In this document: piece after piece, positions 16,135-26,057 of the stretch | Numbering within the stretch: the stretch's first letter is position 1 | Layout of the letters: each line of letters opens with the position of its first letter | The notes under the pieces: generated by a model | Databases searched by the model: none | The model's input: only the letters and a program-made list of their open reading frames with translations | What the model was told of the DNA's origin: nothing | From: Desulfurella acetivorans A63 | Lineage (GTDB): Bacteria > Campylobacterota_A > Desulfurellia > Desulfurellales > Desulfurellaceae | Direction: 5' to 3' | NCBI GenBank assembly: GCA_000517565.1 | Contig: CP007051.1 | Location: 643,039-707,038, forward strand | Length of the DNA: 64,000 bases | Made by a program: the position numbers and the translations under genes

Positions 16135-16933
16135 GTCGTAATTGTCTTCAAAGCGGGAAAGAACAACAAGCTCTCATCTTGCCAACAAAGTCAATAACTA
16201 GCTTGCGGCAAAACGCCCGTAATTCCCTTCAAAACGGGAAAGAACAACAAGCTCTCATCTTGCCAACAAAGCTAATAACTAGCTTGCGGCAAAACGCCCG
16301 TAATTCCCTTCAAAACGTGAAAGAATGCAACCCAGAACGCATTAAAAAACTGGATAGAATAGCAAACGTCGTAATTCCCTTCAAAACGGGAAAGAATGCA
16401 ACTATAACTACACACAAGAAAAATACATAATTACAACAATTGAGTCGTAATTCCCTTCAAAACGGGAAAGAATGCAACACGAGTTGGCTTCCAAAGAGTA
16501 AAAGTTCCAATATGGGATGATGGTCGTAATTCCCTTCAAAACGGGAAAGAATGCAACCGGATACTTATGATGGTTATTTTGTAAACTTCATCGAGTCGTA
16601 ATTCCCTTCAAAACGGGAAAGAATGCAACCAAATAATCCAGGAGGGTCAAAAATATAAGCCATACTTTTTGTGTCGTAATTCCCTTCAAAACGGGAAAGA
16701 ATGCAACAGGTAATATTGTTAACCATTATGAAGACTTTGGCAAAGACCCGTCGTAATTCCCTTCAAAACGGGAAAGAATGCAACTTTGACAACATTGAAG
16801 ATTGTGAGGCACTGAGTTTACAGTCGTAATTCCCTTCAAAACGGGAAAGAATGCAACAGCCCTTTACCTTCTTTTTTTGTTAGATTTACTTAGCTTTAGT
16901 CGTAATTCCCTTCAAAGCGGGAAAGAATGCAAC
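16135..16933 (+). CRISPR. CRISPR array, 11 repeats and 10 spacers, no cas genes in window
   Basis: The 35-bp repeat begins GTCGTAATTCCC, has TTCAAAAC between TTCCC and GGGAA (a 5-bp hairpin) and ends GAATGCAAC. Repeats start at 16135, 16216, 16297, 16368, 16444, 16523, 16595, 16673, 16750, 16823 and 16899. Spacers are 36-44 bp except the first two, which are 48 bp and near-identical (two differences). The first two repeats lack TG near the 3' end and carry changes, the third has two kinds of change, and the last has one A-to-G. The strand given is the one whose repeat ends in GCAAC; the true transcription direction is uncertain. Open frames across the array are artefacts of the repeats. Confidence 0.97.
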
Positions 16934-17409
16934 AGCCACCTTTTATAAAGGTTATGATAACAGCATTCTTAAATTTGATACTTTTATATTAGACATAACG
17001 ATTCTTTTGTTTTAAAAACATTTTTGTTGCATTCAAATTTGTAGGGGATAGCGCCTATTTTCTTTTAAAAGAGCTTGGTTATTGACAGACTTTTTGACAA
17101 ATCTAAATCCAATATTGCTTACTGTCAAACCGCTAATTTCACTAATACAATAATCTTTTTAATTTGTCAAGTAAAAAAATCATGTAATAAAAATGTTATG
17201 TACAAGGATTAATCGGGTGATTAATATAGCACTATGGTTAAAAAAGCAAGTTTTAATATATTAATACTTTGGTACAAAGAATATTTATATGTTAAAAAAA
17301 TTTATTGTAGTGTTTAGTTATTTAAAAAAATAAAAGGGTTAAAAAGTCAAAAGGTTTGCACTAGAATTTAAACAATCAAAAAATTGTATTAATATTTTAT
17401 TTGGTATTT
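16934..17409. other. gene-free AT-rich region right of the CRISPR array, possible leader
   Basis: I find no convincing gene in these 476 bp. The stretch 17082-17170 holds four TTGACA-type boxes. Two of them form good minus-strand promoters pointing into the array: TTGACA (17165-17170), 17 bp, TATTAG (17142-17147); and TTGACA (17123-17128), 17 bp, TAGATT (17100-17105). On this reading the region could be the CRISPR leader. A GTTGCATTC match to the repeat end lies inverted at 17026-17034 and may be chance. Confidence 0.45.
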
Positions 17410-17943
17410 TTAAAAACCTGATGACATAAATAATTGTTCTCTAATTAGAGATGCCATATCAGATATTGCATACTTTGTTGCTTGAAGTTTTGCTGATTCT
17501 ATAGAACTAATGGTGTTTGTATTTATATTTGGTATACTGTAGCTTCTTGAACTTGTCAATATTTTGTCTGATATAATTTTTTTACCATCTTTTGTTGTTA
17601 AAGAAAGCTTAACAGTAATTGTACAACTATACATGGAAGCAAAGCCGCTTGCCGTATATGCAGTTGGGATTGCTGAGTATGATATGATATCGGTTTTAAG
17701 AAAAGCTTGAGTCTCTGATTTATTTGTTACTACAGAAATATTTGGTTCTAATTTTAAGTCATCTATTATGGCTTTTTTTAAATAAATGCTAATATTTGGC
17801 TCGTATGTAGAATTTTTTGGGTTTTCTATGTAGACATTTCTTATGTTATCTGGCAGATAAATGTAATTTTCACTTAAATGATAGCCGCAGGAAGCAAGTA
17901 AAAAATCAATAATAATAAAAGCTAAAACAAAGCGTAATTTCAT
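17410..17943 (-). CDS. lptE: LptE-like LPS-assembly lipoprotein
   Basis: This 177-residue lipoprotein has a signal ending LLASC followed by GYHL, the usual LptE start after the lipidated Cys (SCGYHL). The middle (SIYLKKAIIDDLKLEPNISVV) and the strand-rich C-terminal half (ITVKLSLTTKDGKKI) fit the LptE/LPS-assembly fold. LptE plugs LptD in the outer membrane and delivers lipopolysaccharide. No leuS or holA, the usual neighbours in many proteobacteria, is adjacent. No Shine-Dalgarno is visible before the ATG. Sequence conservation in this family is low, so the call relies on the N-terminal motif, size and fold pattern. Confidence 0.75.
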   Translation of the reverse strand: MKLRFVLAFIIIDFLLASCGYHLSENYIYLPDNIRNVYIENPKNSTYEPNISIYLKKAIIDDLKLEPNISVVTNKSETQAFLKTDIISYSAIPTAYTASGFASMYSCTITVKLSLTTKDGKKIISDKILTSSRSYSIPNINTNTISSIESAKLQATKYAISDMASLIREQLFMSSGF

Positions 17944-18113
17944 AGTATTATATTTACATATTTAGAACAAAAAGTCCAGCAAAATTTTAGCCAATTCATT
18001 TAAATTACAAAATACATACAAATATATAATTATTTTTAAATTTACTTTAGTATAATATTGTATAAAATTACAATTGCAGTTGCTTTGTATTTGTAAAAAT
18101 AGCATGAGGTTTT

Positions 18114-19336
18114 ATGCAGGATTATTTTATTGTAAGACAGCCTATAGTTAACACAAATCAGGATATTTTTGCATATGAACTTTTATATAGGGATAGTTTA
18201 AAGAATTTTGTTACTGTAAATGATAATAGATTTGCTACATCTCAAACAATCATTAATTTATTTGAAAGATTTGGTATAGAAAATGTTATTGGCGATTACT
18301 TGGGTTTTTTAAATCTAAGTGGTGATTATATTTTAAGCGAGACAATTGAATTAATCCCTAAAGAAAAGTTTGTTATTGAAATTTTGGAAGGTTTTTCAAG
18401 TGTGGATAAATTAATTACAAGAGTATTACAATTAAAAGATAAAGGCTATATATTCTCTTTGGATGATTTTGTATATAAGAAAAGCTACTATATGATTTTA
18501 CTCCCATAATAAACTATATTGATTACATAAAAATTGATGTCAGGCTTGCTGATAGAGTGGAAATTGCAAAAAGAATGGATATACTCTATAAAATTTCAGA
18601 TAAACTTATCGCAGAAAAAGTTGAGACAAAAGAAGATTTCGAATTTTTTAAACACCTGGGGTTTAAGTATTTTCAAGGTTATTTTTTTGAACGCCCAACA
18701 ATTCTCAAAACAAAAGATTTAGAGCCAAATCAAGTAGGCGTTATCAAACTTTTAAACCTGTTAAATTCATACGCTAGCATTAAAAAGGTAAAAGAGCTTT
18801 TTGAAGCCATGCCGGATATTACACTTAGATTAATAAAATTTATAAACTCAGCTGCTTTTGGTTTAAAACAAAAAATTAATTCTATAAATCAAGCTATAAA
18901 CTTAATTGGATATAATAGGCTTAAAATCTGGCTTTTAATTTTGACTTATGCAGACAAACAGAACATTAAAAAATCACCTGTTTTTCAAACAGCTGTTATT
19001 AGAGGAAAGCAATTAGAAATACTGAGTGAAAATTTTAAGGATATTGATAAAGATAGTGCGTTTTTGGTAGGCATATTGTCTTTGATTGATGTTGTTATCC
19101 AGAAACCTAAAGAAGAGTTATTTGAACAAATAAATATTGATGATTTGGTAAAAAATGCTGTTCTTTTTAAAGAAGGAAAAATTGGCACCATGTTGTTTGC
19201 GCTTGAGCTTGATGAAAAAAATGATTATTTGGTTTTAATAGAAACACTTTCAAACCTTGGTATTTCTATGGAAACTTTTGTTGAGTCAAAATTAAAAAGC
19301 TATGCATGGCTTCAAAACCTGTTAAAGGATATTTGA
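18114..19336 (+). pseudogene. EAL-like/HDOD signalling protein (YuxH type), 2-bp frameshift
   Basis: Two open frames combine into one protein of about 406 residues if one TA is removed from the TATAT run near 18489-18494: KKSYYDFTPIINYIDYIKIDVRLADRVE. The N-terminal half is an EAL-related domain lacking the EAL motif (FIVRQPIVNTNQDIFAYELLYRD), as in the YuxH/CdgJ family, so it is not expected to cleave cyclic-di-GMP. The C-terminal half (from about residue 205) is an HDOD domain (LLNSYASIKKVKELFEAMPD, INSAAFGL). Such proteins act in motility and signalling. GAGG precedes the ATG. As sequenced, translation stops at 18507-18509. Confidence 0.82.
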
Positions 19337-19343
19337 TTTTGTC

Positions 19344-19371
19344 TTGAATTAGAAAATAATTCTGTTAATAT
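19344..19371 (+). promoter_or_regulatory. possible leaderless promoter of addA
   Basis: TTGAAT (19344-19349), 16 bp, TAATAT (19366-19371). The predicted start is near 19378, which coincides with an in-frame GTG. No Shine-Dalgarno is present. Confidence 0.5.
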
Positions 19372-22300
19372 ATGTATGTGAATAAACAAAATACAAACGA
19401 AGTATTAAATACACTTTTTGCTTCTGATTTTCCACACATACAGATTGTACAGGCAAGTGCAGGCTCTGGCAAAACATATGTTTTAACTCAAAGAATAGTC
19501 CAATTTTTACTTTCAAAAAATATATTAAATAACAAAATAAACAACATAATTGCCATAACCTTTACAAAAAATGCTACAAATGATATAAAAAATAAAGTTT
19601 TAGAGTGGTTAAAGAAAATATACCTTGATTTGCTTACAAAAGAAGAAAAACAACATTTAATTAACCTTATAGGTATAACAGATTCTGATTTGATAAATCA
19701 AGTTTCAAAAACTATTGAAGAAATTTTAGACAATTACAGCGATCTTGTTTTAACTATAGATAGTTTTATTACAAAAATTATACGTTCAAGTGCAATTGAG
19801 CTTGGCTTGAATCCTGATTTTGATGTTGATGTGGATTCTAAAAGCATAATAGATTATGCTTTTGATGAGTTTTTAGAAAGCACGCCTTCATCAGATTTGA
19901 TTGATTTTTTGAATTTTCTAAATGAAAGCTCTAAATTTGTTGTGGATTTTCAGGTTGTTGAATCGATAAAAACAAGACTGAGTAATTTGCTTGACAAAGA
20001 GTCTGCCCATAAAAGTTTCTTTTATTTTGATAAAAATATGCTTGATAGGCTTAAAACAGAGCTAAACCCTATATTTGATATTATGCTTGACTTACTGGAA
20101 AAGCACTCAATGGAAAAAACTTCAGGAAATGTTGGTTTAAAGAAGATTGAAAATTTAAAACTTGCATTAAAAGAAAAAAATATACTAAGCGTAGTGGATA
20201 ATAAGATAAACTTTCCTTATAAAGATGAAACGGCAAAGAAAATATGGAAAGAATGCCTTGAAAAAATAAATTCAAAATTATATGAAATTGCAAAAATAAA
20301 ACGTTTACCTTATTTGAAATTATTTGTAGACTTTAAAAACCACATTGTAAAAACCTACAATATATTGGGCAAGACATTTTTGCCTGATGTAAATAAACGC
20401 ATTATTAACTTGCTAGAAGAAGGTTATGTGCCCACAATTTACTTCACACTTGGAAGCTATATATATCATTATTTAATAGATGAGTTTCAAGATACATCAA
20501 AAATTCAGTGGGAGATTTTAAAACCTTTGATAGAAGAATCCCTTTCAAAAGGCGGTTCTTTATTCATAGTAGGAGATTTAAAACAATCAATTTATGGTTT
20601 TAGAAAAGCAGATTTTGAAATAATGAAGAATTTAATAGATGAGCCGGTAAGGTTTTTCCCGCAAAGTAAATGCATAAATAAAACGCTTAATTATAATTAC
20701 AGGTCTTTTGGTCATATTGTGGATTACTCTAAAAAAGTTTTTCAAGAATACCTGAAAGATACAATAAGTAAAACTAACGATCCAACGCATTATCTGGATT
20801 TTGAATCAATTTCGCTTGATAAACATTTGTTTAAGGGTTATGTAAAAACTCAGTTGTTTGGTTTTGCAAGCGATGAAGGCATTAAGTGCATAAAAGATAG
20901 TTTACTTAAAACTATCGATGATTTGTTAAATAGCGGTTTTAGACCTGATCAGATTGCAATTTTAGCCCTTACAAACAAAGAAATAAATACTATAAGTGGC
21001 TGGCTTTTAGAAAAAAACTATACAGTGCTATCTCAGAGTGCGAGTGACATAAGGCAAAGAAAAATAATAAACGAAATTATAAGTCTTTTAAAATTCTTTA
21101 ACAATCCGCTTGATAATTTAAGTTTTGCTACTTTTTTAATGGGTGATATATTCAATTTTATTATAGATAGATCAATAATTTTGGATTTTTTAGCTGAAAA
21201 TATAGCTCCAAAGTTTTTATACATAAAATTTAAAGATTCATTTGCTGAAAAATGGAATATGTATTTTAAGGAAATTTTTAACAATGTGGGATATTTACCT
21301 GTTTATGAGTTAGTATTAAACATAATAAAAACATTTAAAATAGATGAAAATTTTCAGCAAGAAAGTCATTACTTAAGTTTTTTGCTTGATAAGATATTGG
21401 AATTTGAATCCGTTGGTATAAGTGATTTAGGTTCTTTTATTGACTATTTTGAAAATAACAAACAGGGTGAATCTAACATATTTTCCTGTGAATTTTCACA
21501 ATCACAAGAAGGTATACAGTTACTTACGATACATAAATCCAAGGGTTTGCAATTTGATGTTGTAATAAATGTACTTAATGCGGATAAAAATTTTGCTTTA
21601 AATCCAAACAAAAGATCAAATGGGCAAAACGAATTTATTTTTGAAACAAAAGACGCGCTTGATTTATTATACATTACAAAAAATCTTACTTCTAATGAAA
21701 ATCTTTGCCAGATTTACAACAAGGATCAATTAAAAAAAAATATAGAAGACTTTAACGTTTTATACGTTGCACTAACAAGAGCAAAAATGCAGATGTATAA
21801 TTTTATATATTACAAAGAAAACGAAACAAAGTGTTCAATAAAAGAAGAAGAGATTGGCACAAAGCTTTCAATTAATAAAGAACAAAGTTTTTATACAGGC
21901 AAAAACCTTGTAAAATTTAAAACAAATTTTAATAAACTTTTATCACAATCTCCAACCTGGACTATAAAACGTATAAAAGATTCAAAAAAAGGTGAAATTT
22001 ATCACAAGATACTTGCACATTTAAAGTATGAGGAAGATTTTTTAAAACTTGATGATTATATTTTAAAATACTCAAAATTTATAGATTTTGATATAAATAA
22101 ACTAAAAAAAGAAATTCTGGACATTCTAAATATAGATGAGCTCAAAATTTTATTTAGCAAAGAAAATAGAGTATTTACAGAAAAAACCTTTATAGACAAA
22201 AAAGGCAATATTTTTAGAATGGATAGAGTGGTAATTGATAAGAATAATAATATATATGTTTTAGATTACAAAACAGGAAAGACGACCAAACAAGAGATTG

Positions 22301-22434
22301 CAAATTATAAGTCACAGGTTTTAAATTATATGAATATTTTAAAAGATGTTTTTGGTCAATGTAATTTATTGGGTTTTTTATATAACGTTAATACAAAAGA
22401 GGTCATTAAAATTGAGCAAAGCTTATTTGATTGA
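19372..22434 (+). CDS. addA: UvrD/AddA-like helicase-nuclease
   Basis: The protein of about 1020 residues is a superfamily 1A helicase. It has Walker A QASAGSGKTYVLTQR (near residue 28), AITFTKNAT, DEFQDTSKIQW (near 369), GDLKQSIYGFRKADFE, LLTIHKSKGLQFDVV and LYVALTRAK. The C-terminal RecB-type nuclease domain shows MDRVVIDKNNNIYVLDYKTGK near residue 960. It works with AddB to resect double-strand ends for recombination. The ATG at 19372 or the GTG at 19378 could be the start; the promoter geometry favours the GTG. The end overlaps addB by 23 bp if addB starts at 22412. Confidence 0.88.
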   Translation: MYVNKQNTNEVLNTLFASDFPHIQIVQASAGSGKTYVLTQRIVQFLLSKNILNNKINNIIAITFTKNATNDIKNKVLEWLKKIYLDLLTKEEKQHLINLIGITDSDLINQVSKTIEEILDNYSDLVLTIDSFITKIIRSSAIELGLNPDFDVDVDSKSIIDYAFDEFLESTPSSDLIDFLNFLNESSKFVVDFQVVESIKTRLSNLLDKESAHKSFFYFDKNMLDRLKTELNPIFDIMLDLLEKHSMEKTSGNVGLKKIENLKLALKEKNILSVVDNKINFPYKDETAKKIWKECLEKINSKLYEIAKIKRLPYLKLFVDFKNHIVKTYNILGKTFLPDVNKRIINLLEEGYVPTIYFTLGSYIYHYLIDEFQDTSKIQWEILKPLIEESLSKGGSLFIVGDLKQSIYGFRKADFEIMKNLIDEPVRFFPQSKCINKTLNYNYRSFGHIVDYSKKVFQEYLKDTISKTNDPTHYLDFESISLDKHLFKGYVKTQLFGFASDEGIKCIKDSLLKTIDDLLNSGFRPDQIAILALTNKEINTISGWLLEKNYTVLSQSASDIRQRKIINEIISLLKFFNNPLDNLSFATFLMGDIFNFIIDRSIILDFLAENIAPKFLYIKFKDSFAEKWNMYFKEIFNNVGYLPVYELVLNIIKTFKIDENFQQESHYLSFLLDKILEFESVGISDLGSFIDYFENNKQGESNIFSCEFSQSQEGIQLLTIHKSKGLQFDVVINVLNADKNFALNPNKRSNGQNEFIFETKDALDLLYITKNLTSNENLCQIYNKDQLKKNIEDFNVLYVALTRAKMQMYNFIYYKENETKCSIKEEEIGTKLSINKEQSFYTGKNLVKFKTNFNKLLSQSPTWTIKRIKDSKKGEIYHKILAHLKYEEDFLKLDDYILKYSKFIDFDINKLKKEILDILNIDELKILFSKENRVFTEKTFIDKKGNIFRMDRVVIDKNNNIYVLDYKTGKTTKQEIANYKSQVLNYMNILKDVFGQCNLLGFLYNVNTKEVIKIEQSLFD

Positions 22435-25177
22435 TAGCTCAAGTAATTTGATAGAAGACTTATCAAATTTAATTTTAAATGAAGAATTAAAGCAAATTAC
22501 CGTAATTTTTCCAAATAGAAGGCCAACTATTTACCTGTCTAAATCGCTTGCAAGCAAAAAAAAGAATGCTTTGAGTTTTATAGAACTCTTTTCAATTGAT
22601 GATTTTGTAGATAGGATTTACGAACTTCATAGCGATATAGTTTATCCTGAAATTTCAACACTCGAAGCTGTTTTTTTACTATATGAGCTTAACCAGAAAG
22701 CTTCTTTTGTAAATACTAAAAGCATTGATTACTTTTGGACCTGGGGTTATAAGTTATACTCTGATTTTGAAGAGCTCTATTTAGAACAAGTTGATATTTC
22801 AAGTATAGATTATTTATTGCAAAGTTATTTACCTGATAACCTGATAAATTTTAATGATAGATTTACAAGATTTTCTTATATTTATAAAACTTTTTATGAA
22901 AAATTAAACGAAAATGGTTTTTGCACAAGATCTGTAAAGTATAAAAAAGCTTCATTGTTTTCAAAGGATTATAAACAAGAAAATACAGAAAGTATAATTT
23001 TTGCCGGATTTTATGATTTAACAAAAACTGAGCAAGAGCTTTTTAAAAATATGCTTGAATCTTTTAATGGTATTTTTATTTCGAAATATGGTCCAAAAAT
23101 AAAAGATTTGTTAATAAAGCTAAACATTAAAAACATTGAAGAAAAAGCATCATACAATAAAAAAACCAGGTATCATTTTATTAAAGCGCCCTATTTGCAT
23201 AACGAGATTTTTAAGTTAAAAGAGCTAAAAGAAGAACTAAATGGTTTTAGAGATGATGATTTAATTGTACTTTCAAGCGAAAATTATCTTTTTGCCTTAC
23301 TTCATAATTGTCTGGATCCAAAATCGGATGTTTTTAACATTTCAATAGGGTATCCTCTATCAAGAACACCAATAATATCGCTTCTTGATAAGCTTTTAAA
23401 CCTCCACAAAAAAGCAACAAGTTCTATATACATAAGCGACTATGTAAATGTAATTTCACATCCTTATATAAAAAGCTTAAGGCTTGGCAGTACAGATATT
23501 GCAGCTAAAATTTATGCTTACAGTATAAAAAGTTTCTTTTTAAATAACGCCAGATCTTTTGTAGAGCGAAAAGACTTAGAAGATAAACAATTGATTTTAG
23601 AATCTATAGACAAGCTTAAACAACAGGGTTTTGAGATTTCATACAGTGAGTTTTTGGATTTTGTAAAACTTATAAATCTCTATATTGTAGATAATTTTTT
23701 AAATATTAAAAATATAGGTGATTTTTTAGATAAAGTTGTTGATTTAATAGATTTTTTACAAAACAACTCCAATGCAGGTCTGCATGCAATTGAATCAAAA
23801 TATATTGAAAGAACTTTAGAAATTCTAGATGAACTTTCAAATTTGAATATAAAAAAATATAAGCTGGATTCTTCTTCGAGCTATTTTAATTTACTTAAAA
23901 ATTTTATCAAAACAAAGAATGTTTCTTTTCCTTCAAGTCCAACTCAGGGTTTTCAAATACTCGGTAGTTTGGAGACCAGAAATTTGACATTCAATCGAGT
24001 TTTTTACCTGGGTGCAAACGAAGGTATAATGCCAAATATACCAAAACAAGACACAATTCTAACTGATAATATCAGGAAATTTCTTGGCCTTTCGACGTCA
24101 AAAGACAGGCTTGATATGCAAAAGTACAATTTTTTTAATCTGATCTATAGCGCAAACGAAGTGTATTTCTTTTACGAAACCGCACAGGATAAAAATAAAT
24201 CAAGGTTTTTAGAAAGCATTTTCTGGGATATACAAAAACAGGAAAAACGTCTGGACCTACCACAAGAAGAGGACGCGTTGATGGAGGTTACATTTGCTCA
24301 AGGAAAACCGCTGATTATAGAAAATTCTCAAAAAGTTAGTCAAATTTTAAATGGAGATAATTTTTATTTTTCTGCTTCAGCTATTGATACTTTTTTAAGC
24401 TGCAAGGCAAAGTTTTATTTTTCACATATTTTAAAATTAAAAGAAACTTCATATGAAGAAAATTTGGATCCAATGTCCATAGGCACTATATCTCATAAAG
24501 TTTTATATGAATATTTTAAGGATTACAAAGGTAAAGAATATAACCCAGGAAATTTACATAGTGAGTTTAAAAAAATAGATGCAATTATAGATAACCATAT
24601 TCAATCACCTTCAAAATATGTATTTTTACAAAAGGAACAGATGAAATATGCAATAAGACGTTTTTTTGAGCGTAATTTTGACAGTATAAAGCAAAGGATT
24701 GTGCTACAATTAGAATTTCCGTTGCACATGAAATTAAATATTAATAACATAAATTATCGCATAACTGGTATACTTGATAAAATAGATAGTATAAATGGCA
24801 CAGTTGTAGTTGTTGATTATAAAACAGGAATGCCAAAAGAACCAAATGTTGATTTTGTGCCAACAAAGGAAAATAGAGACCAATGGTTCAGCAAAATAAA
24901 GTCTTTTCAGCTGCCATTGTATGGACTTTTGATTAAAAAAAATTTTACTGTAGAAAATATTAGATTTGAATTTTGGAGCCTAAAGGAATCAAAAATCATA
25001 TCTTTTGAAATTACCAATAAACAGCTTGAAGTCTACGAAGAAGCTTTAAAAATCATTATAGATGAGATTTTATTTTGCAAGTATTTTGATTGTACAGATG
25101 AAAATATTGAAAGCAAATGCAGTAATTGTCCATACAAAGTAATCTGTTCACGTCAATTTGTTACAAGAAGCTGGTAA
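22412..25177 (+). CDS. addB: AddB-like PD-(D/E)XK exonuclease with Fe-S cysteines
   Basis: The protein of about 921 residues has a helicase-like N-terminal part (VIFPNRRPTIYLSK) without a classic Walker A. The C-terminal nuclease domain reads GILDKIDSINGTVVVVDYKTG, near residue 795. Four Cys (one in DTFLSCKAKFYF near 663 and three in ESKCSNCPYKVICSRQ near 905) fit the 4Fe-4S cluster that locks AddB nuclease domains. The start chosen is TTG at 22412 (LSKAYLID), with AGAGGT about 9 bp upstream. An ATG at 22346 lies deep inside addA and has no ribosome site. Confidence 0.85.
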   Translation: MSKAYLIDSSSNLIEDLSNLILNEELKQITVIFPNRRPTIYLSKSLASKKKNALSFIELFSIDDFVDRIYELHSDIVYPEISTLEAVFLLYELNQKASFVNTKSIDYFWTWGYKLYSDFEELYLEQVDISSIDYLLQSYLPDNLINFNDRFTRFSYIYKTFYEKLNENGFCTRSVKYKKASLFSKDYKQENTESIIFAGFYDLTKTEQELFKNMLESFNGIFISKYGPKIKDLLIKLNIKNIEEKASYNKKTRYHFIKAPYLHNEIFKLKELKEELNGFRDDDLIVLSSENYLFALLHNCLDPKSDVFNISIGYPLSRTPIISLLDKLLNLHKKATSSIYISDYVNVISHPYIKSLRLGSTDIAAKIYAYSIKSFFLNNARSFVERKDLEDKQLILESIDKLKQQGFEISYSEFLDFVKLINLYIVDNFLNIKNIGDFLDKVVDLIDFLQNNSNAGLHAIESKYIERTLEILDELSNLNIKKYKLDSSSSYFNLLKNFIKTKNVSFPSSPTQGFQILGSLETRNLTFNRVFYLGANEGIMPNIPKQDTILTDNIRKFLGLSTSKDRLDMQKYNFFNLIYSANEVYFFYETAQDKNKSRFLESIFWDIQKQEKRLDLPQEEDALMEVTFAQGKPLIIENSQKVSQILNGDNFYFSASAIDTFLSCKAKFYFSHILKLKETSYEENLDPMSIGTISHKVLYEYFKDYKGKEYNPGNLHSEFKKIDAIIDNHIQSPSKYVFLQKEQMKYAIRRFFERNFDSIKQRIVLQLEFPLHMKLNINNINYRITGILDKIDSINGTVVVVDYKTGMPKEPNVDFVPTKENRDQWFSKIKSFQLPLYGLLIKKNFTVENIRFEFWSLKESKIISFEITNKQLEVYEEALKIIIDEILFCKYFDCTDENIESKCSNCPYKVICSRQFVTRSW

Positions 25178-25322
25178 TATTTTTTTGCTATTAACAAAAA
25201 AATGCGTTAGTATGATGAAAGATGATTTCAGTATAACTAAAAAAAGTCAGTTGCAAAATTACCAAATGAAAGCTACTTAACATTATGCTAAGTATGCTAA
25301 AAAGTCAGCAAAGATAGCAAAT

Positions 25323-26057
25323 TTAAGCTTTTTTGCAAAAATTTACCACATATGTTACTTCTATGCCCTTTTGTGTACCAAATAGTTTTTCATACATAGA
25401 ACAAAACTCAAAAAATTTAGATTTTGCACAAAAAGTAGTCTGGTTGGTATATCTAGCTCCACTTTTTTTGTGCGAGTGCAAGAAATCTTTGACGCTTTTA
25501 TAGTAAACTGTATATTGCACAATTTTACAATCAAAGCCTAAGTTTTCGTAAAAAAGCTTATCTTTTAAATCAAGGACGCTGCCAAATCCTGTAATTTTTG
25601 AAATTTCGTGCATTTGCCAAAATGTGCCTTTTGAAAAAACGCTAAAGAACATATTTTTTTTATCTTTCAGTAAATCTAGAAGTTTTGGTATCGAATTTTC
25701 TGGATTTGAAAACCACTGAAAAACAGAAGAGCTTATGATTAAATCAAATGTATTTGAAGCAAATGGCAGATTTTCACCATCAGCTACAATGCTGTATTTT
25801 TTTGGATGATTTTTTTTAAATAGATGAGCCATATTTAAAGATAAATCTATACCGATATAGTTATTATAAGAAAATTTTATTAAATTTGCAAGTTTCCCAT
25901 CGCCTACGCCAATTTCAAGTATATTACCAAAAAAATCACTTTCTATCATAAAAGTGAGACTTTTTGCTATCTCATTTTGAAGCTCACTAAAGCCTGAGTA
26001 TGATTTTGAAGCCTTATCAAATGATCGCTTAATATAGTTTTTTGATAATATGCTCAA
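25323..26057 (-). CDS. bioC: malonyl-ACP O-methyltransferase
   Basis: This 244-residue SAM methyltransferase starts with YIKRSFDKASKSYSGFSELQ, the BioC-type N-terminus. It has motif I ILEIGVGDGKLA (about 46-57), IVADGENLPF and LIISSSVFQWFSNPENS, where VFQW is characteristic. BioC methylates malonyl-ACP so that the fatty-acid machinery can build the pimeloyl chain. It overlaps the upstream esterase gene by 29 bp and is the last gene of the bioF-esterase-bioC unit, so it is placed in biotin synthesis both by sequence and by context. Confidence 0.87.
   Translation of the reverse strand: MSILSKNYIKRSFDKASKSYSGFSELQNEIAKSLTFMIESDFFGNILEIGVGDGKLANLIKFSYNNYIGIDLSLNMAHLFKKNHPKKYSIVADGENLPFASNTFDLIISSSVFQWFSNPENSIPKLLDLLKDKKNMFFSVFSKGTFWQMHEISKITGFGSVLDLKDKLFYENLGFDCKIVQYTVYYKSVKDFLHSHKKSGARYTNQTTFCAKSKFFEFCSMYEKLFGTQKGIEVTYVVNFCKKA

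Noticed and set aside
16179-16430. 83-codon open frame across the first CRISPR repeats
   Set aside because: It consists of translated repeats and the duplicated spacer; it has no ribosome site and no protein-like pattern.
17024-17036. Inverted GTTGCATTC as another CRISPR repeat
   Set aside because: Only nine bases match, and the rest of the repeat is absent.
22346-22411. Longer N-terminus for addB from the ATG at 22346
   Set aside because: It is deep inside addA and has no ribosome site, whereas TTG 22412 has AGAGGT and starts a sensible AddB sequence.
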